Assembly: GCA_017534835.1 (NCBI GenBank)
Contig: JAFXVT010000042.1
Span: 28,414 to 92,413 of the forward strand
Origin: Ruminococcus sp.
GTDB taxonomy: Bacteria > Bacillota > Clostridia > Oscillospirales > Ruminococcaceae
DNA length: 64,000 nt
Direction of reading: 5' to 3'
The translations under genes and the position numbers were made by a program. Positions within the stretch are counted from its first letter, which is position 1; every line of letters begins with the position of its first letter. This document shows, in pieces, positions 1 to 8,185 of this stretch. The notes below the pieces were generated by a model. It made no database searches and was not told where the DNA came from. It worked only from the letters and a program-made list of their open reading frames with translations.

Positions 1-119
1 AGGACAAGGAGATAATCCTCAACGAGGGCGATTCAATATATTTCAATCCCACCTATCCGCACGGTCAGCGCTGCCACGGCGACAGCAAGGCAAGATTCCT
101 GACTATGATAGCTGAATAG
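1..119 (+). CDS. C-terminal end of a cupin-fold protein, probably an XRE/cupin regulator (partial)
   Basis: Only the last 38 residues are inside the window; the frame is open from base 3 to a TAG at 117-119. The visible part has the pattern of a cupin second motif: an acidic/glycine turn (LNEGDSIYF), then P-x-x-x-P-H-G-x-x-C-H and a closing strand ending LTMIAE. Short HTH-cupin regulators of Firmicutes end this way. The next gene starts 32 bases downstream on the same strand and is an acyl-CoA synthetase, a partner often found with XRE-cupin genes. The N-terminal HTH is not visible, so a plain cupin protein is possible. Confidence 0.55.
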   Translation, partial: DKEIILNEGDSIYFNPTYPHGQRCHGDSKARFLTMIAE

Positions 120-151
120 GCATAACGCAAATAAAAAGGAGTTAATATAAA

Positions 152-1828
152 ATGCTTTTAGACCGCTATCTGCCCCGTATCGAATTTGATTCATACGAGG
201 ACTTCGTACAGAATTACCGCGTAAATGTCCCGGAGGACTTCAATTTCGGCTGGGACATCGTTGACGAATGGGCAAAGCAGGAGCCCGATAAAAAAGCGCT
301 CGTATGGCTCAGCCATGACAAGAAGGAGCGTACATTCACATTCACTGACATCTCAAAGCTCTCGAATCAGACCTGCCATTATTTCCGCAGTCTCGGTCTG
401 AAGAAGGGCGATGTAGTTCTTCTTATACTCCGCCGCCGCTGGGAATACTGGGTAATCGCCACAGCTCTCCACAAGCTCGGAGTAATACTCATCCCCGGAA
501 ATCTGCTCTTCACAACACACGATATAGCATACCGCGGCAATATGGCTGAAATATCCGCTATCATCGCCTGTGACGATGAGTACATCCGCGGACAGATAGA
601 CGCTGCTGCTCCGGAGATAAAGACTCTCCGCCGCAGGATAGCTGTTGCAGAGCCGCGCGAGGGCTGGGACTATTTCGAGGACGAGATAGCTAAATATCCC
701 GATACTTTCGAGCGCCCCACAGGTGAAGAGGCTACAAAGGCGACCGATACGATGCTCATTTACTTCACATCGGGCTCAACAGGTATGCCCAAAATGGTAT
801 GTCACAATTTCGCACATCCGCTCGGACACATCGTAACAGCCAAATACTGGCATCAGGTGCAGGAGAACAAGCTCCATATGTCCATTTCCGATTCCGGCTG
901 GGCAAAGTTCGGCTGGGGCAAGCTCTACGGACAGTGGATATGCGGCGCGATACAGTTCGCATATGACTTTACCGGAAGATTCAATGCCAAGGATATTCTC
1001 GAGGTCATCAGCCATTACAAGCTCACTACCTTCTGCGCTCCGCCTACTATGTACCGCTTTATGCTCCAGGAGGATATGACTCAGTACGACCTCTCCTCGA
1101 TACAGAATTTCTGCAATGCAGGCGAGCCTCTCAACCCCGAGGTATTCAACCGAATCTACGAGCTCACGGGCAAGAAGATGCGTGAGGGCTTCGGTCAGAC
1201 CGAGGGCACCGTACTTATCGCAAATTTTCCGTGGATAGACCCCAAGCCCGGCTCGACCGGAAAGCCTTCTCCGCTCTACAATATCCACCTCCTCCGCCCG
1301 GACGGTACCGAGGCTGAAGACGGTGAAGAGGGCAGCATAATGGCTTGCGGTATCGACAAGCACCACCCGACAGGTCTGTTCTGCGGCTACTACAAGGACC
1401 CCGAGCTCACAAAGGCTGTTCTCGGCGGCGAAAACTACGATACCGGCGATGTTGCATGGCGTGATTCTCACGGATATTACTGGTTCGTCGGCAGAAATGA
1501 TGACGTTATCAAATGTTCCGGATACCGTATCGGACCGTTCGAGGTCGAGAGTGCTCTGCTCACTCACCCGGCAGTCGTTGAATCCGCTATCACAGGTGCT
1601 CCGGACCCGATACGCGGTCAGGTAGTAAAGGCGACCGTCGTACTTGCAAAGGGCTACACGCCCTCTCCCGAGCTCACAAAGGAGCTTCAGGACCACGTAA
1701 AGCGCGAGACAGCTCCCTACAAGTATCCCCGTGTCATCGAGTACGTTGATGAGCTTCCCAAGACTCTCGGCGGCAAGATAAAGCGTGCGCAGATACGTCA
1801 CACCGACGAAGAAGCTGCTGCAAAATAA
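152..1828 (+). CDS. AMP-binding acyl-CoA synthetase (acetyl/medium-chain acyl-CoA ligase type)
   Basis: A 558-residue ANL-superfamily enzyme predicted to activate a carboxylate to acyl-AMP and transfer it to CoA in the cytoplasm. The phosphate-binding loop YFTSGSTGMPKMV lies near residue 206, the adenine-site motif EGFGQTEG follows near residue 350, then the YDTGD / VGRNDDVIKCSGYRIGP hinge segment, and the C-terminal catalytic lysine region ELPKTLGGKIKR near residue 540. Length is normal for the acyl-CoA synthetase branch. The start is supported by AAAAGGAG upstream of the ATG. Probably co-transcribed with the upstream cupin gene, which may sense its substrate or product. The substrate cannot be read from sequence; short- or medium-chain acids are most likely. 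Confidence 0.85.
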   Translation: MLLDRYLPRIEFDSYEDFVQNYRVNVPEDFNFGWDIVDEWAKQEPDKKALVWLSHDKKERTFTFTDISKLSNQTCHYFRSLGLKKGDVVLLILRRRWEYWVIATALHKLGVILIPGNLLFTTHDIAYRGNMAEISAIIACDDEYIRGQIDAAAPEIKTLRRRIAVAEPREGWDYFEDEIAKYPDTFERPTGEEATKATDTMLIYFTSGSTGMPKMVCHNFAHPLGHIVTAKYWHQVQENKLHMSISDSGWAKFGWGKLYGQWICGAIQFAYDFTGRFNAKDILEVISHYKLTTFCAPPTMYRFMLQEDMTQYDLSSIQNFCNAGEPLNPEVFNRIYELTGKKMREGFGQTEGTVLIANFPWIDPKPGSTGKPSPLYNIHLLRPDGTEAEDGEEGSIMACGIDKHHPTGLFCGYYKDPELTKAVLGGENYDTGDVAWRDSHGYYWFVGRNDDVIKCSGYRIGPFEVESALLTHPAVVESAITGAPDPIRGQVVKATVVLAKGYTPSPELTKELQDHVKRETAPYKYPRVIEYVDELPKTLGGKIKRAQIRHTDEEAAAK

Positions 1829-1836
1829 AGATGAAA

Positions 1837-1861
1837 GAGACCTCACTGTATGTGAGGTCTC
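1837..1861 (+). terminator. Terminator hairpin of the synthetase gene, separated from its T-tract
   Basis: Arms GAGACCTCAC (1837-1846) and GTGAGGTCTC (1852-1861) enclose the loop TGTAT. The 3' side lacks a proper T-run. The same hairpin recurs at 2094-2117, where it is followed by T-rich sequence. The two copies flank a 232-bp repeat. Confidence 0.75.
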
Positions 1862-2093
1862 AGTTTGTAAAAAAGTCTAATTGGACTAATACTGGGATTC
1901 TAAAGGGTCTATGACCCTTTAGCGGAGTCCAGAGGCGGCGCCTCTGGTGGGGTGTGGGGCAAAGCCCCAAATATTGCCTTCGAAGCGCTCCGCAAGGGGT
2001 GAATCTGAAAACAGTCCAGTGGACTGTTTTCAGAGAGGGGACGCCCTGCAAGTGAGGGCGTCCCTTAAAATGAACTGAGTTTTTTGACAGCCT
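1862..2093. repeat. Hairpin-rich dispersed repeat, copy A (five consecutive palindromes)
   Basis: No coding content. Five perfect or near-perfect inverted repeats follow one another: 1900-1922 (CTAAAGGGTC/GACCCTTTAG), 1929-1947 (CCAGAGGC/GCCTCTGG), 1956-1968 (GGGGC/GCCCC), 2005-2033 (13-base arms CTGAAAACAGTCC/GGACTGTTTTCAG) and 2038-2064 (GGGACGCCC/GGGCGTCCC). The blocks GGACTAATACTGGG (1883-1896), ATATTGCCTT (1971-1980) and GAAGCGCTCCGC (1982-1993) recur in the same order at 7672-7740, so this is a repeat family. CTCAGTT near both ends in opposite orientation may be a remnant of terminal inverted repeats. Confidence 0.8.
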
Positions 2094-2122
2094 GAGACCT
2101 CACTGTATGTGAGGTCTTTTCT
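2094..2122 (+). terminator. Rho-independent terminator, second copy
   Basis: GAGACCTCAC, loop TGTAT, GTGAGGTCT, followed by TTTCTGTTTT. It is identical over 24 bases to the hairpin at 1837-1860 but carries the T-rich tail. It would stop transcription from the synthetase gene before the TIR gene. Confidence 0.8.
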
Positions 2123-2191
2123 GTTTTACAGGGAGATGTGCCAGCCTTTCAAATCTGATTTTTTCAACAGCTCAACCGTTAAAATACGGGG

Positions 2192-2220
2192 TTGCATTTT
2201 GCTCTGTGATGTGGTAAAAT
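2192..2220 (+). promoter_or_regulatory. Sigma-A promoter for the TIR/RyR operon
   Basis: TTGCAT (2192-2197), a 17-base spacer, and TAAAAT (2215-2220) preceded by TGTGG. It lies 42 bases upstream of the TIR start codon and downstream of the second terminator copy, so the cassette has its own promoter. Confidence 0.65.
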
Positions 2221-2262
2221 TGTTAATGTATGTACAAATAAGCTCAAATAAGGAGAAATACA

Positions 2263-5200
2263 ATGCCCGAATACAAATATAAAGCCTTTATCAGCTACCG
2301 CCACCTTGAACCAGATATGCAGGCGGCGGAGAAGCTGCAAAAGCTGCTCGAATCCTACAAGCCGCCGAAAAATCTCGGCAAGACCAAGGATAACTGGCGC
2401 ATATTCCGCGATGTTTCCGAGCTTCAGTCGAGCAGCGACCTCAGCGAGGACATAAGGAATGCCATCGAGACATCAGAGTACCTGATAGTCATATGCTCTC
2501 CGAAATACACCGAATCAAAGTGGTGTATGCAGGAGCTCACACGCTTCCGCGAGCTTCACGGCAACACGAATGAGAATATCATAACCCTCCTCGTAAGCGG
2601 TGAGCCGCAGGAATCCTTCCCCGAGGAGCTCACATATACCGAGATGACCACCACCAACGAAAAGGGCGAGGAGGTCACGGTAAAGGTCGAGGTAGAGCCG
2701 CTTGCTGCCAATATCAAGGCGGATACGCTCAAGGAGTCGATGAAGAAGCTCAATACCGAGTACCTGCGTATCGCTGCGCCTCTGCTCGGCTGCGATTTCA
2801 ACGACCTCTTCCAGCGCGAGAAGCGCCGCGAGGCTGCACGCAGAAGAAGGATATTCGGCGGCGTATCCGGTATCCTTTCGCTCATCACCGTTATCAGTGT
2901 TGCCTCTGCTGTCACTATCAGCAGTAAGAACGTACAGATAAAGAAGCAGAACAGCCAGATAAAGGAGCAGAATGAGCAGATAGCCCGGAAGAACAGCGAC
3001 CTTCTCATTGAGAACGCCGGACATCTTGCTTCCGAATCGGAGAACCTGTTTAAGGAGAACAGCCTTATCCCGGCGATACAGAAGGCTGTTCAGGCTCTTC
3101 CTGCTGAGGGCGAGGACAAGCCCGTGCTTCCCGAGGCTGAGTATGCACTTTCACGCGAGCTCGGAATGTTCCGCCACAGTCAGCTCTCTCCGCAGCTCTC
3201 TCTCAGACACGAGTGCGCAGTCGAGCAGCTCTCATTTATGGGCGGCGGAAAGACTATCGTTTCGCAGGACGCAACAGGTATCTATTTCTGGGACGCTGAG
3301 ACCGGAAAGCTGATAAAGAAGCTGACAGGTGCTGACAGTGAGTTTGCTTCCGCCGGGAACAGCAGCTCCAACACCCTCACAGCTCATTTCGATGTCAGCC
3401 GTGACAAGACAGGCACATACTACAACAAGGTGGGGTCGCCTTCGAGAATGACATACGAGAATTCCCCGATCTTCAACAAGGTCTACACAAGCTTTGTCCA
3501 CTCAGTTGATGAAGACGAGCCCGGGACCGGCGGCGATGTCTACGTAGCCAATTCCGACAGCACCGTATGGCGGCTCGACGGAGCTACAGGCGAGGTCAGG
3601 TGGAAGGCGCCTGCCTCCGAGAATGCATATAATTACTATCCGATAGTGTACGGCGAGAAGAACATTCTCCGTCTGTACAGAAATGCGAATGTTATGCCCG
3701 ACGGCACACACATCATAGGCAATGACACACATCTTGAGGTGATAGACGCTGAGACCGGCAGCATAACCAAGGATGTTGTCCTCGGCGGAGATTTCCCGAG
3801 CGTCAGCGGTCTGATGATGGATTACAGCATCGATGCCGTTGTCGGGGACACTATCTATGCCTACTTCACGTATGACAATGTATACAGGACGTTCGAGATA
3901 AAGGATGGCACACTGTCTGCCGGTGAGACTATAGAGGTGGAAGGTGATCCAAACGGGATCCGCTCTGCTTCTCTGCGCTTCATCGAGAACGAGCCGGTAG
4001 TTGCTTCGGCAAATGTGCAAGTACTCGGTTCATTGACTTCGATAACGCGCTATTCGCCCGATATGAAGGAGAAGAAGTGGACGGCAAAGCTCCCCGTGAA
4101 CTACCAGGCAAACGGAGATATGTTCCTTATGCCGGCTGATTGTGCAAAAAATGAGCACGCGATCCTTGCTGTTACGACAAAAGCAGCTATCGCGCTCGTT
4201 GACTATGAGACGGGAAGCGTGATGAAGACTATCCCGCTCGACAGCGAGATCATAGATGTTTCCTATACGCGCACGGGACTCATTATGTTCACTCTCAGCA
4301 GCGGCGAGGAGTATACGCTCAGTATCGGAAGCTTCATCACAGGCAATGATGCCGACAACGCAGCCTACAGAGTGCAGACGATGGATACGGCATTATCGCT
4401 GTGCAGCTACAGCCGCGGCAGATACGTGACTGCCGACAGCAGCTCCAACACAGCGTATATCCAGTATGTGAAGGATAATCCGATGTACACAGAGATAGAA
4501 GTCGGCGAGTATATGTATGACCGCAATGTCCTTGCAGTTTCGGAAGGCGGAGACTATGCCGTTATATCGGCGGTTCACTACCCTGACGGAGAATACGGCA
4601 GCGGTGACGAGCTCACGAACCGCCTCTTCATCTATGATCGCGGCAGCGGTAAGTGCAGCGAGGTATCGTCACTTTCCGGTCACAGGATAAATGGCGCAGC
4701 ATTCGCAGGCAAGGATACAGTCATCGTAAACGCTTCGCCCGAGAACGGGAGTGGGGGATATTCCGCCAACGATCTGACAGCAGCTGTCAGCATCCCTGAC
4801 GGTAAATCGCGGATACTGACCGATGCTCCGCACGTAAACCGATCAGATATGAAGCTCATCCCGACAGGGGAGGGAGTGTTCTATATTTCCGATTCTGATC
4901 GCAGCATAAACTATGTTTCTGCGAGCGGTGAGGTAAAGCAGTGGTGTCCTAAGGAGGATGGCAAATCAACTCTTGACAAGGAGATCATCGGATCAAAGTA
5001 TGCGGTCCGCGGTAAAAAAGCAGCTCTTCTTGCTCAGTTCAACACAGACGGGAAGAAGACCTCACTGATAATACACGATTTTGACCTCGGTCAGCATCTC
5101 ACACTTGAATACGACGCAGATGCAGATGAAAAACGCACAGTTCAGCACATCTTCTGGCAGAACGACAGCACTGTCGGTGTGATGTTCAGCGACCGCACAG

Positions 5201-5688
5201 TTACGCTGTTCGACGCCGTTTCCGGCAAGCAGAAGGCACAGGTATCGCTCGTCGGAACGAGTCAGGAGCCTGTTTCCGTTGCTCCGGTGACAGAGGATAG
5301 ATTCGCTGTTCTCTGCCGCGATTCCAAGCTCTATGAGATGGACGAGAACGGCTGTACGGGAAGAAGCTGCCGTCTCGGATCCGGCAGCGTAAACGCGGAG
5401 CAGATAAGTGGACACGACAGCTCAAGCGCTGCCCTGCTCGCGATACAGTCTGCTTCTGACGCTTCTCACAGGTTTGTGGTGTGGGACGATTCACAGGCAT
5501 GGCTGCTCGACACAGAGAAGTTTGCTGTCCGCTACAAAATCGATGATTTTTCGGCTGCTCCTTCCGGCAGTGACATAGTGCTCATCAGCGACGAAGACAG
5601 GAATAAAACGGGCTTTTTCCCTGTATACTCCACACAGCAGCTCCTCGATGCAGCGAAGGGATACCTCGCAGCTCTCGGAGAATCGTGA
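2263..5688 (+). CDS. Membrane-anchored TIR-domain protein with coiled coil and large beta-propeller region
   Basis: 1141 residues. An N-terminal TIR domain (about 1-185) has the AFISYRH opening strand, an IFRD loop and ESKWCMQEL, whose E91 is the position of the catalytic glutamate in NAD-cleaving TIRs. A basic stretch (RRRR near 200) precedes one transmembrane helix (about 198-220) and a KKQN/KEQN/ARKN coiled coil (about 221-265). The remaining ~870 residues contain WD40/PQQ-like strands such as YFWDAETGKLIKKL and RLDGATGEVRW, compatible with one or two propellers. By the positive-inside rule the TIR is cytosolic and the propeller extracellular. The start has AAGGAG upstream. The next gene starts 13 bases after the stop. 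A receptor-like TIR effector is inferred; NADase activity is not shown. Confidence 0.8.
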   Translation: MPEYKYKAFISYRHLEPDMQAAEKLQKLLESYKPPKNLGKTKDNWRIFRDVSELQSSSDLSEDIRNAIETSEYLIVICSPKYTESKWCMQELTRFRELHGNTNENIITLLVSGEPQESFPEELTYTEMTTTNEKGEEVTVKVEVEPLAANIKADTLKESMKKLNTEYLRIAAPLLGCDFNDLFQREKRREAARRRRIFGGVSGILSLITVISVASAVTISSKNVQIKKQNSQIKEQNEQIARKNSDLLIENAGHLASESENLFKENSLIPAIQKAVQALPAEGEDKPVLPEAEYALSRELGMFRHSQLSPQLSLRHECAVEQLSFMGGGKTIVSQDATGIYFWDAETGKLIKKLTGADSEFASAGNSSSNTLTAHFDVSRDKTGTYYNKVGSPSRMTYENSPIFNKVYTSFVHSVDEDEPGTGGDVYVANSDSTVWRLDGATGEVRWKAPASENAYNYYPIVYGEKNILRLYRNANVMPDGTHIIGNDTHLEVIDAETGSITKDVVLGGDFPSVSGLMMDYSIDAVVGDTIYAYFTYDNVYRTFEIKDGTLSAGETIEVEGDPNGIRSASLRFIENEPVVASANVQVLGSLTSITRYSPDMKEKKWTAKLPVNYQANGDMFLMPADCAKNEHAILAVTTKAAIALVDYETGSVMKTIPLDSEIIDVSYTRTGLIMFTLSSGEEYTLSIGSFITGNDADNAAYRVQTMDTALSLCSYSRGRYVTADSSSNTAYIQYVKDNPMYTEIEVGEYMYDRNVLAVSEGGDYAVISAVHYPDGEYGSGDELTNRLFIYDRGSGKCSEVSSLSGHRINGAAFAGKDTVIVNASPENGSGGYSANDLTAAVSIPDGKSRILTDAPHVNRSDMKLIPTGEGVFYISDSDRSINYVSASGEVKQWCPKEDGKSTLDKEIIGSKYAVRGKKAALLAQFNTDGKKTSLIIHDFDLGQHLTLEYDADADEKRTVQHIFWQNDSTVGVMFSDRTVTLFDAVSGKQKAQVSLVGTSQEPVSVAPVTEDRFAVLCRDSKLYEMDENGCTGRSCRLGSGSVNAEQISGHDSSSAALLAIQSASDASHRFVVWDDSQAWLLDTEKFAVRYKIDDFSAAPSGSDIVLISDEDRNKTGFFPVYSTQQLLDAAKGYLAALGES

Positions 5689-5701
5689 AAGGAAAACTGA
5701 G

Positions 5702-7657
5702 ATGAAAAAGAACAAGAGCAGTACAAGGACGACACGGCTGATATTCATTCTTGCCGTAGTTTCATTTTCTATCGCCACATTGCAGGGTCTGATATACTAC
5801 AGCAGCTACGAGCCGTTCTTCAAGGTGCTGCTCGTGCTGCAAAACAGTATCAACGCATTCGGATTCAAGGCGTCGGTCACGATAAAGGACACAGTAGCAT
5901 TTATGAAGGACGAGCCCTCGCCTCTGCGCAAGGGTGTCGGCTACGCATACTGTGTCGCGGTATTTACGGCGCCATACTGCACTATCTCCTTCATATACAA
6001 GTTCCTCGAGCGTATGCTGAGGTTCATCGTGTTCTTCCGCAGGGACAGGAACAAACGAAACGTTGTGGTGTTCGGCTACAACGACGATGTACGTGCAATG
6101 CTGAAAAACAACAGCTCCTCCGGGGAAAAGACCTGCATACACATCATAACGACGGAATCAATAGGGCAGAAGGAGACGTATCAGCTCAACAAAGCCGGCT
6201 ATTTCATACACACCATAGACGTGCTGAAAGCGCAGGAGGACGAGCTTGAGTCGCTGCTCTCGCGGACGAAGATACAGAGGGCGACAGACATCATACTGTT
6301 TGAGAGCTCGTCGATACGCAATTTCTCGCTGCTCCAGCTCTTCTGCCTGAATGCGAAGGAGAACGGCAAAAGGATAAGGCTCGCGAGCGGAGCGAAGGTC
6401 TCGTGCAGGTGTGAGGACGACGGTATAGGACGTCTTATCGCCGAATACTACGACAGCTCATCGGGCTCGGACGCTCTGTTCGACCTTGAAGTTGTCGGTC
6501 TGCCGGAAATGCAGATACACAAGATGTACTCCGATCATCCGCTCCACACGGTATACAAGGGCACGGAAACACCGCTGCGCGAATGGAATGTCCATCTGCT
6601 CGTTGCCGGGCTCGGACAGCTCGGTCAGCAGGCGGTATTGCAGGCGATGAACCTCGGTATCGTCCACGAGCAGAACAAGGTCGTCATAGATGTTTTCGAC
6701 AGCAGTATCAAGTCTAAAAAAGCGGCATTCCTCAACAGATTCAGCCGCGAGACCTTCGACACCGGCGAAAACAGCATCACATTGAAGAGCGATGCTGCTG
6801 ACGGCACGCTCACGATAAACTTCTTTGAAATGAACGTGGAGCATTTCGATTTCTATGATACCGTCCGCAGCAAGCTTGATTCCGAGCCGTATACATATGC
6901 CGTCATCGCACTTGAGGACATCGACCTTGCGGTGAACTGCGCAATGCAGCTTGCTGAGCTCTTCGCAGAGAAGGAGCTTCATCCGCCTGTGCTTATGCGA
7001 ATGGATTCCGACCGCCGCCTTGCAGGTTATATTTCTGGAGATACAGGTGCGCTTGAAGATGTGAGCCTCATCGAGGACAGAAGCTGCGTCATAAGCCTTG
7101 ATATGATACTCAACCGCGCGATAGACCGCAGTGCAAAGGACTACAATCACTTCTACAACAATATCGCTCTCGTCTCAGCAGGCGAGACCACCGCAGCGGA
7201 CAATTCCGACGCTGACCCCGAGCAGGAATGGAACAGGCTGAAGCTTTTCCGCCGTTCGTCGAGCAAGGCTGCCGCTTATCACGACGAGGTGAAGGACGAT
7301 ATTATCCCCAAGCTCGCAGCGGAGGATGGGGCGGAGCTCTCAGCAAAGCTGGAGGAGCTCATCGGCAGAGAGGGCAGGCTTATGCACTACACCGGCTCTG
7401 CATGGCAGATGAACGGCTCTGAGGAGGAGCTGCTCGAGGAGCTGAAAAAAGACGGCTTCGCGTATCAGATAGCCTCACTTGAGCATCGCCGCTGGTGCAG
7501 CTATATGGCATCTATCGGCTGGCGTTCGGGCGAGCGCAGCGACAAGTTCCGCAGGAATCCCTGTCTCGTGACACAGCAGCGGCTTATGGAGACAAGACCG
7601 GATATGTGCAAATACGACCTTATGTCGCTCATGGCGCGCTACAAGAAAATGAACTGA
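5702..7657 (+). CDS. Membrane protein with two Rossmann (TrkA-N/RCK-like) domains and a C-terminal RyR domain
   Basis: 651 residues. Two hydrophobic helices (about 11-33 and 80-105) precede a Rossmann-like segment (NVVVFGYNDDV near 120), a second one with a good glycine loop (LLVAGLGQLGQQ, near 301-312), and a C-terminal segment (about 582-651) with LEHRRWCSYMASIGW, a GERSDKFRRNPCL basic run and YDLMSLMARY. The last part matches the bacterial RyR (ryanodine-receptor repeat) pattern of H-x-x-W, GW and a basic P-x-L segment. The layout resembles a two-helix channel with RCK-type regulatory domains, but no selectivity filter is visible. ATG 5702 was preferred to an in-frame ATG at 5648 because AAAGGA stands just upstream and the gene then follows the TIR stop by 13 bases. 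Function unknown; probable partner of the TIR protein. Confidence 0.7.
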   Translation: MKKNKSSTRTTRLIFILAVVSFSIATLQGLIYYSSYEPFFKVLLVLQNSINAFGFKASVTIKDTVAFMKDEPSPLRKGVGYAYCVAVFTAPYCTISFIYKFLERMLRFIVFFRRDRNKRNVVVFGYNDDVRAMLKNNSSSGEKTCIHIITTESIGQKETYQLNKAGYFIHTIDVLKAQEDELESLLSRTKIQRATDIILFESSSIRNFSLLQLFCLNAKENGKRIRLASGAKVSCRCEDDGIGRLIAEYYDSSSGSDALFDLEVVGLPEMQIHKMYSDHPLHTVYKGTETPLREWNVHLLVAGLGQLGQQAVLQAMNLGIVHEQNKVVIDVFDSSIKSKKAAFLNRFSRETFDTGENSITLKSDAADGTLTINFFEMNVEHFDFYDTVRSKLDSEPYTYAVIALEDIDLAVNCAMQLAELFAEKELHPPVLMRMDSDRRLAGYISGDTGALEDVSLIEDRSCVISLDMILNRAIDRSAKDYNHFYNNIALVSAGETTAADNSDADPEQEWNRLKLFRRSSSKAAAYHDEVKDDIIPKLAAEDGAELSAKLEELIGREGRLMHYTGSAWQMNGSEEELLEELKKDGFAYQIASLEHRRWCSYMASIGWRSGERSDKFRRNPCLVTQQRLMETRPDMCKYDLMSLMARYKKMN

Positions 7658-7660
7658 GCA

Positions 7661-7769
7661 AAAAGCTATTCGGACTAATACTGGGCTCCTCTGGCGGGAC
7701 GTGTGGCAAAGTCTCACATATTGCCTTGGAAGCGCTCCGCTCAGGGGGATCGCCCTGAATAAAGCTTTT
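7661..7769. repeat. Hairpin-rich dispersed repeat, copy B (shorter)
   Basis: Shares with copy A, in the same order and orientation, GGACTAATACTGGG (7672-7685), CCTCTGG (7688-7694), ATATTGCCTT (7718-7727) and GAAGCGCTCCGC (7729-7740). It lacks most of the internal palindromes of copy A. Its ends pair: AAAAGCTATTC (7661-7671) with GAAT plus AGCTTTT (7757-7769). The outer stem ends in a T-run and could act as the terminator of the TIR/RyR operon. Confidence 0.75.
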
Positions 7770-7771
7770 AC

Positions 7772-7800
7772 TTGACAAAACTGCCGGAAAATGATAAAAT
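7772..7800 (+). promoter_or_regulatory. Promoter of RNase P RNA
   Basis: TTGACA (7772-7777), a 17-base spacer and TAAAAT (7795-7800), ending 6-8 bases before the first predicted base of rnpB. It starts directly after repeat copy B. Confidence 0.85.
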
Positions 7801-7806
7801 ATTCTT

Positions 7807-8147
7807 CGAGCAGACTACGCGGCAGCGGAAACGTTTTAGTTTATGAGGAAAGTCCGGGCATCACAGAGCAGGGTAGCTGATAACGTCAGCCGAGGGCGAC
7901 CTTAGGGCAAGTGCAACAGAGATATACCGCCGCTTTATGCGGTAAGGGTGGAAAGGCGAGGTAAGAGCTCACCGGAGCACGGGAGACCGTGCTGCCATGT
8001 AAACCCTACCCGATGCAACGTCTATTGGTGCTTCGTATCTTAACGTCTGCTCGGCGGATGCGGAGTAATGACGGCTTGAGCTTACCGGCGACGGTAAGCG
8101 TAGATAAATTGCCGCGCACGACAGAACCCGGCTTATCGGTCTGGTCA
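7807..8147 (+). ncRNA. rnpB: RNase P RNA, bacterial type A
   Basis: The catalytic RNA that trims the 5' end of tRNA precursors. The conserved 5' block GAGGAAAGTCCGGGC lies at about 7845-7859, followed by CAGGGTAGCTGATAACG-type P7/P10 sequence, AGGGTGGAAAGGCGAGGTAAGAG-like P10-P12 sequence, GGTAAACCC-type sequence near 8000, and the 3' conserved ACAGAACCCGGCTTA at 8121-8135. The 5' CAGAC and 3' GTCTG segments pair to form P1. The exact ends are estimated from the promoter position and P1 pairing. Confidence 0.95.
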
Positions 8148-8151
8148 CGAA

Positions 8152-8177
8152 AAGAGAGCTTCGGCTCTCTTTTTTTG
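8152..8177 (+). terminator. Terminator of rnpB
   Basis: AAGAGAGC, TTCG tetraloop, GCTCTCTT and seven T residues. It lies immediately 3' of the RNase P RNA and just before the stop of the convergent adenosyltransferase gene. Confidence 0.9.
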
Positions 8178-8185
8178 CGCATTTT

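Noticed and set aside
776-1846. Antisense frame of 356 codons across the acyl-CoA synthetase gene
   Set aside because: Same explanation: a shadow of a gene with clear ANL motifs; no ribosome site or recognisable domain.
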